Shown here piece by piece: positions 12,032-21,804 of a DNA stretch of 64,000 nt (its first letter is position 1; each line of letters begins with the position of its first letter). Below the pieces are notes generated by a model that ran no database searches, had not been told where the DNA came from, and saw only the letters and a list, made by a program, of their open reading frames with translations. This DNA is from Verticillium longisporum (Eukaryota; Ascomycota; Sordariomycetes; Glomerellales; Plectosphaerellaceae), in contig JAETXT010000010.1 of the NCBI GenBank assembly GCA_019188255.1, positions 1,178,001 to 1,242,000 of the forward strand, read 5' to 3'. A program made the translations under genes and the position numbers.

Positions 12032-12523
12032 CTAGTACGGCGGAGAGACGCAGACGCCGCCGCAATCAGCTCCTCCTTTCTTAGGATCACAACCATCCCT
12101 CGGGTCGTCAATGCACACCAGGCCCTCTGGGCATGGCAACCCGCCAATTCCACCACAGAAAGGCGCATCCTCCGGGATCTCGGCGGGGGGCTCTTGTTTT
12201 AGAGGGGTCAAGCATACGCCTGGGCACTTGACGCCGCCGTTCCTGGGATCGCAGTCGTCATTGGGCTTGTCGTAGCACACGAGCCCCGAGCCGTATGGGC
12301 AACGGATTTTTCGAGGGCCCCCGCACTGAGGCGCCTTGTTGGGGATGCAAATGCCCGGCGCATCGCAGGCCATGCCGCAGCCGTCGATGCGAGGGTCATC
12401 GAGACAGGCCGTGCCCTTGGGACAGCGGGGCGCCGGCGCGACGCGGAAGCCGCCGCATGATTGGTAGTCGGCCGACACGACGGCGGCGAGGGTCGCGATG
12501 ATCAAAGATGTGATGACCTTCAT
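12032..12523 (-). CDS. Secreted cysteine-rich protein with three tandem Cys-knot-like repeats
   Basis: Predicted secreted protein of 163 residues with no enzyme motif. It starts at 12523 with a good signal peptide (MKVITSLIIATLAAVVSA). An in-frame upstream ATG at 12631 would bury this signal inside the protein, so the internal start was chosen. The mature part is three units of about 38-45 residues, each of the pattern CGG...CP.G..C.DDPR.DGCDP..GG..C.G.C. Unit 3 contains PEGLVCIDDPRDGCDPKKGG, and unit 2 has YGSGLVCYDKPNDDCDP. Units are joined by a Pro/Glu-rich linker. Such proteins occur widely in plant- and insect-associated Sordariomycetes; an effector or wall-associated role is inference. 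The gene stands alone in a gene-poor region, typical for this class. Confidence 0.8.
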   Translation of the reverse strand: MKVITSLIIATLAAVVSADYQSCGGFRVAPAPRCPKGTACLDDPRIDGCGMACDAPGICIPNKAPQCGGPRKIRCPYGSGLVCYDKPNDDCDPRNGGVKCPGVCLTPLKQEPPAEIPEDAPFCGGIGGLPCPEGLVCIDDPRDGCDPKKGGADCGGVCVSPPY

Positions 12524-15500
12524 GGCTGCAGTATCAACGTTGAGTCTATGTATGGCGTGGAAGATTGTTCTGATGGTTGCTGACCTGGTCTGGGGAAGAG
12601 GGAGGCTACTGGTGCCAAGGACCATGTTCATCTGAAAGCCTGGAATGCGTTCCTCTTTATACCCGCCCCCTCCTCTGGATCAGGAAACAAACCATGATCC
12701 TCCGTCGAGTATACTTTCTCTCCTGAATCAGATTAATTGCCAAAATCCTCCCTGGACCTAGAACACCCAATCGCGACCCTTCGGCAGAAGAAAAGATTCA
12801 GCCACACTCTCCGGGTGAACTGGCGCTGACCCGCCGGCGGCCGATTCCTCCGCGTCCTGCTGCCGCAACGGCCCAAGACACACTCAGCTCTGGTGGTCAA
12901 TTGCCAGGGCGATGTTGCGATGTCCCGTGACTAGTCGCGTCTGAGTGGCCATCGACCTGTTACGGGGGCTGCGCTCGTTGCAACGTGAGTTCAGCTCTCG
13001 CATGTGACGGGAATGTAAGCCTGGCCAGAACCCAGTCTCGAGGGGAGCATTGTCATCCCTTGGTTGCCTCTGTCTTGTTGAACTGTGGACACGGGAGCGT
13101 CTCTGTGTGAGAGCGGTCCTGCAGGTGCGGTGTCGGCGGTCATGCGAGGATATTGAGGCTGAATAGGTAGCGGTATCGGCTGAGGCGCGTGATCATATGG
13201 GTGCAGCGCACAACTCGCGGTGAGCTGCCTTGAGGCTTCTGGACGGTTTGAAACGACGCAACTCGCGGTGCGCTGTGACACGCGCGGCTCGACTTTCCAG
13301 ATTTGCAAGAGTCAAGTTAGTCTAAGGCGAGTACAGAACGATGTGTAAGCACCAAATGACAATGTCTACATCGTTTGACGAATGGAAGAGAGGCGGATGT
13401 CGTTCGTTTGTCTTGCTAGCGGTTAAGTAGGGTCTGTTGCTCTTGGAGTTCATATCGGGGTTTGAATCGGTCTCCTCAATGTCGTACCGTGGAGACCGAA
13501 TGAGCTGCCTGCCTGCATGATCTCGACTGTTATGTCATTCGGTGTCTGAGCCATGTTTCGAGCAGACTGACGACGTCGTGTGCAGCTTATGCAGCCCGTT
13601 TTCTGGTAGAAGATAAAAGAACATCCGGAGTATGGCTCGTTGTGGCTAGGACGGCAGACTTTGTCCGTGCAGCTATGCTTCCGTGATCTTCTTGCCCTGC
13701 CCCTAGGCCTTGTATGTAAAGTGCACTAAAGTTGACTCTGACACTTGGAATGATGGGGACTGAGCTTCAGAAATGGTCTGTCAGGACCTATGGAAAATAC
13801 GAAACCGGCAGTCAATCGCCTGCTTTATGATCGTGGAGAGCCTGGAGAAGGGATCAAGGATAGCGAAAAGTTAGTAATACAGAGAGTTACCAAGCCGCAG
13901 TTCAAGGCGAGCGGTTAATCCTAAGTTGAGGTTCCTGAGTGGTCAAGTAATCTTCTGAACTCGTTGCGAGACTCGCCTGACAGCGATCTTCCCACATACA
14001 GCCGAGTCTGAGATTTCCGCAGCATTTGGATAAAGACCGGCGGCCGTAGTGTAGAGGTCCCACCGAGGTCGATCTGATCATAGCATTAGCAGTAAATTAG
14101 GAGGTCACGCCGTCAGTATCAGCTGCCTCTTCTATCCTTCACGCCAAGTACCTACTCGGCAAGGCCTCTTGCGGTATGTACCGTTTCAGTTTGTGGTGTC
14201 CGCAATCGACATTCACAAGATTGCACGTCTTCAGTTTTCACAGGCTGGAGCTGGCCTTATCGGATGAGCACCGACTTTCGTGAGATTATTTGAGGGTTCT
14301 AAAGATGTAGGGCGCATCGGATGACCTGACGTCAAGGTCGTAATCTATCAACGCTGGTCAGTATGATGGACCGCCAAGAGCTCAGCTACTACTGCCTGAA
14401 GTTCAGAAGCCTTTGTAACCTCTACGTTTACAAAAATGTCACACCCTTGCCTGAAGAGCCTAGAAGTAAGTCAAAACTGTCCGTGCTTGTAACAGAACTG
14501 CAATCAGGCAATGCTAAGGACCCCGCGATCGCCGAAACCTGGCTCTGAGGCATGATGCTTCTCTGGGCTAGGCAACATCTCCGCTTGTCTGCCACACCGA
14601 ACCTCGAAATTGGTGGCCGTGGCGGGCATCTACACTTGATCTAATCTGGTTCCCTCGAGGCTCAAGGCCATGGCCGAATTGGCGTGCTCTTTGTTACACA
14701 AGGTCCTTATGGGGCACACGGGATGTAGACCAGGCAGGCAATTGGCTCGGGCCCAGCCGTTGGCCGCAGCCCGAGTCGGGAGTGCACAGAACAAGCCGAG
14801 AACCAAAGGACGCGTACCATGCCATTTGTAGAAGTGTATGTTACAAGATGTTTTCGATGGCAGGCTGAGGTGGCAGGACACGTACTCATGCCATGATCCC
14901 TCGCTACGGAAATGTTCCAGTTGACGGACGGTACCTACATGGTATTCGGACGAGCAGGCAGACCCCCACCCAAGACAGCTGGCTGGGACCTCGAATGTGG
15001 ATCTGTTGGAGCCGAAAGCTTGGCATCCTCCCACGCCTCAACGTGCCTTCGCTGGGGTCCTTGATTGGACGACATCGTCGGTTCCAAGGACGAAGAGCGT
15101 CTGACGGCTTTGCGTTCGGATCGAGAATCATCACCAACAGGCAGTTTGGTCCTGTAGGTCTTTGTTGTCTCCGAATTTCGACATTGTGAAGCATCCTGCG
15201 TTACTCTCGGTACATCAACTCTGCAGTTGACGTGGGTACGCATTTTGTCATCGCAGCATGGCCCCAAACATGACCTTGAATCTTCAATATCTTCCGAAGC
15301 CACAGTCCATCGGATTCAACCCTCAAACAGCATGGCGCATCCTCATGACACTCGGAACCCAGAGCATAGCCCCATCCACCGCTGGGCGCCTGACCCGATC
15401 CAGGCGTCTCCCCATCTTGTTCGACCACGTCCACTCAACCCGCCACGCTGGATATCAGAGGTCCCGTAAACCATGCAGGAATACATGCATTAGCATATTG

Positions 15501-15863
15501 GTTCTGCGGGTCACCCCCATGTTGGGTGTGGCCTCCACGCAACGTGGGTGGCCGGACAAGTTACTTCAGCCACAGTCTTATATCCTCCACCCGGCACGCG
15601 TCGACCCGTTATTCCCTCTACTACTTACACAGAACTTCATATCACGGAGTGACGATTTCTCTGCGACCTTGATCGCTCAAGTCTCACGCAAAAACATGGC
15701 TCAAGCAAGGAGAATGCCCTGAGTCGTCAACACCGTGTTACTCGTTCCACACCACCGGACCCGGCCATGCCATAACCACCTGGTCGATACCCTGACAGGG
15801 CATTCCGCATCAACAAGACTACTTCGCAAGTAGAGCCCCTGGTAGCTCTCCATACAGGCTGCC
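12524..15863. other. Gene-free stretch of about 3.3 kb; phosphate permease promoter at its right end
   Basis: No gene is supported on either strand. All open frames are short, lack domains and do not join through plausible introns. Base composition is not extreme and no tandem repeat is visible. The right-hand few hundred bases should hold the promoter of the phosphate symporter. Confidence 0.45.
15541..15546 (-). promoter_or_regulatory. Possible Pho4/NUC-1-type core (CACGTT)
   Basis: AACGTG on + reads CACGTT on the minus strand, within CCCACGTTG, about 320 bases upstream of the phosphate symporter start. CACGTG/T is the known core of the Pho4/NUC-1 bHLH regulators. A single low-affinity core can occur by chance. 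Confidence 0.18.
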
Positions 15864-17919
15864 ATGGCCGTCTTATCACAGTACGATTATATCTTTGCTC
15901 TCTGCACCATCTTTTCCTTTCTCGACGCCTGGAACATCGGTAAGCCGCATGGTTTCTCACAAGGTTCACAATGTCTCATGCGTCTGCGATCTGTCATCTG
16001 GCGGGATTCCCGGTCCTGCCGGCAACGTGGCGTTGACTCCGGGCCACGAAATAGGTGACACCAGCGAAGGGCCTCGAGTACAGACGCTAACGACACGATA
16101 CAGGAGCAAACGATGTCGCCAACTCCTTTGCAACGTCCGTGTCTTCACGGTCGTTGACGATGAAGCAGGCCATGATGATTGCATCGGTCATGGAGTTTAG
16201 CGGATCTGTTGCCGTCGGATCGAGGGTCACCGACACGATCCGCACCAAGATCATTGACCCCCATCTGTATGACGAATACCCCAGCGTCCTCCTGCTAGCC
16301 ATGACATGCACCATTGTCGCCTCCTCCGTTTTTCTTACTTTTGCCACGAGGCACGGGTTTCCCGTCTCCACGACGCATTCTCTCATTGGAGGCCTTGTAG
16401 GTGCCGCAACAGCCTCTGTCGGCATTGAGAAGATCAATTGGTCCATTCGGGGCGTTTCGCAAGTTTTTGCTGCTTGGGTCATTGCGCCAGGAATCTCGGG
16501 CACGATAGGCGCCTGTCTCTTCCTCTTCACCAAGCACACTATCCTGACGAAGCAGAATGCGCCGCGGAAAGCATTCTACACGATTCCCGTCTACACCTTC
16601 GTCACGATAGGTGCTATTACGAGTCAGTGCCTTCTGAATGCAGCAGAGGTGGACGACCTTTGACCTATCGACTGACCTGAGTAGTGCTTATATCCTGGAA
16701 AGGGGTGCAAACCCGTGTCGACCTCACGACGAAGCAAATCCTCAAGGCAGTCTTTATCACTGCTGGCGGAGCCACCGCTCTGCAAGCCTTCTTCTTCCTG
16801 CCATTCATCTGGCGCAAAGTCATGATGGAAGACTGGCAGCTACGCTGGTGGATGATATGGCGTGGCCCGTGGATGTTATACATGCCGCTGCCTCCGCCGC
16901 CCCCGGCTGGCGTGTCCCGCCTCAACATTAAAGATTATTATCGCGGCCACCTCACTGCCGAAGAGCTGGCCTACATGCGTGCCTCGGAATCTCTCCTCAG
17001 CTCGGTTCAGATGAGCAGCAACGCCTCGGAACTCGACAAGGACGACGACTGCTCTCAGCGCCACATACTCCCTCCGCCCGCCCTCCCTCTACCGGGCAGC
17101 GCTCCCGCGAACCACAACGAGCTCACGCGCGCTCGCACGGCCAACGACGAGCTCATCCCGCCACGCCCGCCGGGGCCCTGGAACTCGCTCCGCGTCCTCG
17201 GCTGGCGCGTCAACCGCGTGCTCCTCCGCGGCCTCGAAAAGGACGTCATCGCCATGCAGCAGCGCAAGTCCATCCTGACGTGGCACATTGAAGACATGCA
17301 CGCGCGCGCCGCGCACTACGACAACCGCGCCGAGTACATGTACTCGGCGCTCCAGGTCCTCACGGCGTCGGCGGCGAGCTTCATCCACGGCGCCCACGAC
17401 GTCAGCAACTCGATCGGCCCGTTCACGACGGCCTGGTACGTCTGGCGCACCGGCGACGTGCCGGACGCGGTGGGCGTCCCCGTCTGGATCCTGGCGTTCG
17501 GCGGCGCGGCCATTGTGCTGGGTCTCTTGACCTATGGCTACCACGTCATGCGCAACCTCGGCAACAGGCTGACGCTCATCTCGCCGAGCCGGGGGTTCTG
17601 CATGGAGCTCGCGAGCGCCGTGACCGTGCTGATTGCCACGCGGTTGAGGCTGCCCATATCCACGGTGAGTGTTGGGAGGTCTGCAGCAGCAGTTTTCTTC
17701 TTGGCCTTGATTGCTGACCGGGTCTTGGGGCAGACGCAATCCATCGCCGGCGCAACGGTGGGCGTCGGACTCGCGAATGGAGACTGGCGATGCATCAACC
17801 CACGTCTAGTGGCGTGGATCTACTTTGGATGGGCGGTCACCGTTCCGGTGACTGCTCTGATGAGTGGGTGTCTCATGGCGTTGATCTTGAATGCCCCCCG
17901 CATGACGCCGGCGACGTGA
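15864..17919 (+). CDS. pho-4: Phosphate:cation symporter, PiT family (PHO-4/Pho89-like)
   Basis: High-affinity plasma-membrane phosphate transporter of the PiT family, normally induced on phosphate starvation. Four exons (15864-15939, 16104-16622, 16685-17664, 17734-17919) give 586 residues. Both inverted PiT signatures are intact: GANDVANSFATSV beginning near residue 26, and GAHDVSNSIGPF near residue 434. Other conserved pieces are FPVSTTHSLIGGLVGA and PISTTQSIAGATVGVGL. The large central hydrophilic loop, with poly-Pro (PLPPPPPAGVS) and Ser/Asp-rich stretches, separates the two membrane halves as in fungal members. Exon 3 starts by splitting an ATG codon, which gives a misleading internal start in a naive scan. 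No lesion is seen. Confidence 0.93.
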
Positions 17920-18369
17920 TGCCCCTACGTGGAGTGGCGGATTGCGCCCCGGTCGAATTGGGGAGGATTGGTCGATGAAAGTATATCAATGTGTGAAAGT
18001 AAAGGGAAGACCAGGTATGAATATGTTTGATTTCTTGCAGCGGTTTCAGCGGGTTGACAGTTGGGATCAGGTGTTGAAGGGGGATATCCAGTGGCGACTT
18101 GGATGGTGTCACGAGAGGACTCGACGGCAGCAAGCACTTGAACGCCGTAGAAGGAGCATTTTTCCCAGGACATATTCTGGGTGTACATCGAGGAAGTAGA
18201 ATGAGATCATCACTTCGAGTACCAGGCATCAACCGAGGCGAAGAATGCACTGGAACATGTTGACTAAGGTACCGACAACACCATACCGTCGTGACCACGC
18301 AAGCGCAAGACGTGTACCAGCTCTCTCGATCAAGGCTCCTCCTCCCCCCCAACGCACCGCCAACCCGCC
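17920..18369. other. Intergenic between convergent genes
   Basis: 3' ends of the phosphate symporter and of a minus-strand mitochondrial protein gene. No other feature was recognised. Confidence 0.5.
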
Positions 18370-18843
18370 TCACCTCGTGAATTTCTTCGCCTCAGCCTCA
18401 ACCTCCTTCGCCTTATCCTTCACATACCCCTTCGCCTCCTCCGCCTTGTCCCCAACGAGCACCTGCGTATCAATCGTCTTCTGCCGGACCTTCTCCGCCT
18501 TTCTCGGGTTCGACGTAAAGTACACGACGCCCCCGCCGACAACGACGGCCACGGCGCCCATGGCGGCAATGGAGGGCCTGCATCGAGTTCAGAGCGTGAG
18601 CACGGCGTCAACAGAGGGAGAAAGAGGCATGGGTCGGGGGTCCGGGTTCACGTACCAGTCTTGCAGAATGGTCGCCTTGCGCGACGGGGGGTCCTGGCCG
18701 CCGGGACCGCCGAGGTCGTCTTTTGCGTCGCCCGTGTTGACGACCTTGCGTGGCGCGGCCGAGGTGTGGAAGGTTGCGGCCAGGGGGGGGCGGGCGACGA
18801 GGGGGGTGAGGGTGGTGACGGCTCTTGCGATTCGGAGAGACAT
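18370..18843 (-). CDS. Small mitochondrial single-pass membrane protein, conserved fungal family
   Basis: Exon 1 (18843-18656) and exon 2 (18577-18370) join as QDWPSIAAMG to give 131 residues. The N-terminus MSLRIARAVTTLTPLVARPP is Arg-rich without acids and reads like a mitochondrial presequence. A helix AVAVVVGGGVVYF follows, then SNPRKAEKV and a strongly charged C-terminal helix (KAEEAKGYVKDKAKEVEAEA). Proteins of this layout are conserved in filamentous fungi and are sometimes labelled calcofluor-white-hypersensitive protein in genome annotations. I cannot confirm that name from sequence, and the function is unknown. Confidence 0.75.
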
Positions 18844-19267
18844 GGCCGCTTTGGATGGAGGGTGGTTGGACGTTCTTGTGGATGGTATTTGATTGAGGGA
18901 CTACTCGATCGTGCACGATGCTGTATTGCAACCAATCGAGGTGTTCTCTGTTCTCTGTTCTCTGTTTGTTGTAGGTGAGAGGTAGAAGTCGAGGAAGCGC
19001 ATTCCAGGACCTTGGGACCTTGAGCAGGAGGCCTTGCGTCATCGGGCCATCACCGATGACGACGGGCGCTCGGCCCCGCGGAATCTACATGTTCGGCCCC
19101 TTGTCTGGGGGAAGCCCCTAGTCTGGGGGAACACGCGGCGTTGCGTCTCCGCAGCGTCGGAATGGAGACGAGCGGCATTCATGGCTTCATGGCACGGTAC
19201 GGGAGATGGTGATGTTGACTACGATCAAATCGCTGTTTGCAGTACATAGTGAGATGCAAAGTGGCAA
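18844..19267. other. Intergenic
   Basis: Promoter side of the small mitochondrial protein gene and 3' side of BTN1. A TTCTCTG triplication is present at about 18943-18965. Nothing else is seen. Confidence 0.5.
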
Positions 19268-20726
19268 TCACCCAATCTTGATCTGCTTGCACCAGTCCCG
19301 CCCCTGCGACACCTGCCAGTCGCACAATCGCACCTCGACAAAGATGCTCAGCAGCCCTGCTATGCAGATGCCGCCGCTGTCACTGACGCTCGTGGCGCTG
19401 AGGCTGAACTCCCGCTGCTCGCTCGGCACCGTGTCCATGATTTCGGCAAACGTGTTCACGTAGACGGCGCCACCGAGGAGACCCTCCCAGAAGATGATGA
19501 TGAAGACGACATACACGGTGGGGATCAAGTTGAGGACCGCGTGCGCCGTCAGGAATCCCAGGTTGCCAATCTGCAAGAACGACGGGACATACAGGTGGTG
19601 GATGCGGATGAACGGGATCGAAGACCGGGAGATGAAGACGCCGAGCTGGTAGAGGAAGCCGTACATGGGGTAGAACTCACGAAGCTCCTTGAACGGCGTG
19701 CCGGCAAGAGGGAACAGCAGCGTGGGTGCGACGCCCTGGTTGATGGTGTACTCGGCAATGTACACGAGGAGAAGCGGCAGCATGTAAGGGAAGAAGAGCT
19801 TCTTCGCCCGGCGCAGGTTTGCCTTGAGAGACGTCGTCGACGCGGCCGCCGTGCCCTCGTGGGAAGAGTACGCAGCCGCCGTGGATGCAGGACCCGGAGC
19901 GAGAAGAGCGGACGACGCAGCCCCCTGTGGTAGGTCCTCCAGGTCATCGTCGTCGAGGTCCTGGTCTTGGTCCTGGTCCTGGTCCGGCACTGCAGTGTAG
20001 TCCTTGTCCTTGGCGTTCTGGCGGAGAGGCCCCTTGGGCAACACGACGAAGAAGCTGAAGAACATGACGGCGGGGAGGCACGCACTGAGCAGCAGGGTAT
20101 TCTGGACGCCAAACCCCCACCAGTCCGTCATGGCAACGTATAGTCCTGCGCCCACGAGGCCCGCGGCACCAGTGCCGCTACCCCAGCCGGCGAGGCTCAT
20201 GGGTCCGTAGTAGTGTGTCAGGCCGAGGAAGCTCAGCTCGCCACCGCCCGAGCTGAGAGAGGCGAGGATGACGCCGGTCATCTTGACGGGGACGGATCTC
20301 GAGGGCGGCGTCAGGGCGAGGAGCAGCATGCCGGCGCCGGAGAGGCCGATGAAGACGAGAACGCGCAGGGAGTATGGCACGCGATGGATGAAATATGGAG
20401 CCATCAGCTTCGTGATGAAGGAGGGGAGCACGTCGGCAAGGAGCACGACGCCTTTCGGTACGTTGGAACCGACGAGGTCCTGGGCCGCGGAGAGGATGAT
20501 CACGTAAAGAACATTATTGATGAGCCCTGCGAGGAGAATGTCAGCCGACAGTCGCACAAGAACCCCACACCAGGAGAACTGTACCGAGAAGCCAAAATGC
20601 GACGATAACCTGCGTGTCAGCTTGGCGGAAGAGGGTAGAGAGGCGTGCACGATACAGCGCCCACGACGAGGAGGCCGAGCCGGGCATGGGAAGGAAGCCT
20701 GAGGACGAGGGCGACCGTCTGGGCAT
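19268..20726 (-). CDS. BTN1: Battenin homologue Btn1/CLN3, lysosomal/vacuolar membrane protein
   Basis: CLN3-family membrane protein, linked in yeast and human to vacuolar or lysosomal pH and basic amino-acid homeostasis. Exon 1 (20726-20585) and exon 2 (20526-19268) join as [14 protein letters not shown], giving 466 residues. Diagnostic segments are [17 protein letters not shown], then [33 protein letters not shown], and the C-terminal [20 protein letters not shown]. About ten hydrophobic segments are visible. A central cytosolic loop carries an unusual Asp/Gln run ([18 protein letters not shown]). No lesion is seen. Confidence 0.93.
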
Positions 20727-21604
20727 GGTTATTTGGGCGTTGGGCGAGACTGGAAGGTCGATGAACGATGCATTGGGCGTTCGACGTTCGACGTTAGACG
20801 TTCGACGTTCGACGTTCGACGTTCGACCACGAGCAGCGTCACAACTTCAGAGGTTGCGCGCACCGCGGTTGTTTCGTCTGTTGGAACATGATTGTCCTTG
20901 ATGGGAAGCAGCTGATGATGAGGCACGAGGTCTGAGCACGGGCCATCTCTCATCTTTCACTGCTACTGGCCTTATGTAAGCTTTCATCCTCACGTCGTCG
21001 ACTAGGTAGTACCACAGGAAGACAATTCCGTGCCACCCGACGTATCACCTGTTTCACTGGCGAAATAAAGCTTGAGCAGGCAAAGTGGCATCTAAATTGA
21101 TGTACATCTCTGCATATATCTGCAAGCAAAGCAACTATTCAAATAAGATTGACATGTAGTACGCTATAGATGTAGTGTCAGGAGACCAGGAGACGCCTGT
21201 GGATTCACGGTGCAAGGGGCTAGTCAGGGGCTAAGGTCTACGCGAGCGTATATATAAGCATCGCGGAGGGCCCTCTAAGCTGCGGAGGACCAGAAGTCAG
21301 ACATGTTATACTCCTAGGTCTATTTTCAGTTGACTGCCGACTATGTACAGAAGACCTCTACACTCTGCTCCAAATCAGGCACTGATATGTAATGTACTTT
21401 GTGTGCCTCCGTCACGTATTCGATGTTCCAGGTCGTATTCATACACAAAAAATGAGATAGACAAATTTATAAATATGAACTTGGTAATGACAGGACTTGT
21501 GGCATGATTTCGGGTCAATCTTCGCAGCAAACAAGTCCTCCAACAATGTCAAAATACCAACTTTATACTCTCCGCACAACTACCACCCACCGCTTCGATT
21601 AACA
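20727..21604. other. Intergenic; BTN1 promoter and 3' flank of the protease gene
   Basis: Apart from the heptamer repeat at 20778-20826 nothing distinctive is seen. The part around 21060-21480 is somewhat AT-rich, without recognisable genes. Confidence 0.5.
20778..20826. repeat. Heptanucleotide tandem repeat CGTTCGA x7
   Basis: Seven units of CGTTCGA, one with a single change (CGTTAGA), about 50-100 bases upstream of the BTN1 start codon. It could affect BTN1 transcription or be neutral. Confidence 0.95.
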
Positions 21605-21605
21605 C

Positions 21606-21740
21606 CTCCTCTGGCAATCTCTCCTCTGGCAATCTCTCCTCTAGCAATCTCTCCTCTGGCAATCTCTCCTCTGGCGATCTCTCCTCTGGCAATCTCCCCT
21701 CTGGCAATCTCCCCTCTGGCAATCTCCCCTCTGGCAATAC
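21606..21740. repeat. 15-bp minisatellite, nine units
   Basis: Nine 15-base units of CTCCTCTGGCAATCT with scattered single changes. The last three units start CCCC instead of CTCC, showing a stepwise variant spread. It lies about 65 bases beyond the stop codon of the protease gene, probably in its 3' untranslated region. Open frames here (repeating LAISP and LPEER) are products of the repeat. Confidence 0.95.
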
Positions 21741-21804
21741 CACACAACGTCTCAGCATCCCATTACTGCCCCTTCGGACCCAATCGATTCTCCGTCTACC
21801 CTTC

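Noticed and set aside
16684..16690. Internal ATG as start of a separate transporter gene
   Set aside because: The ATG is created by splicing (A|TG) inside the phosphate symporter. Upstream exons carry the first PiT signature.
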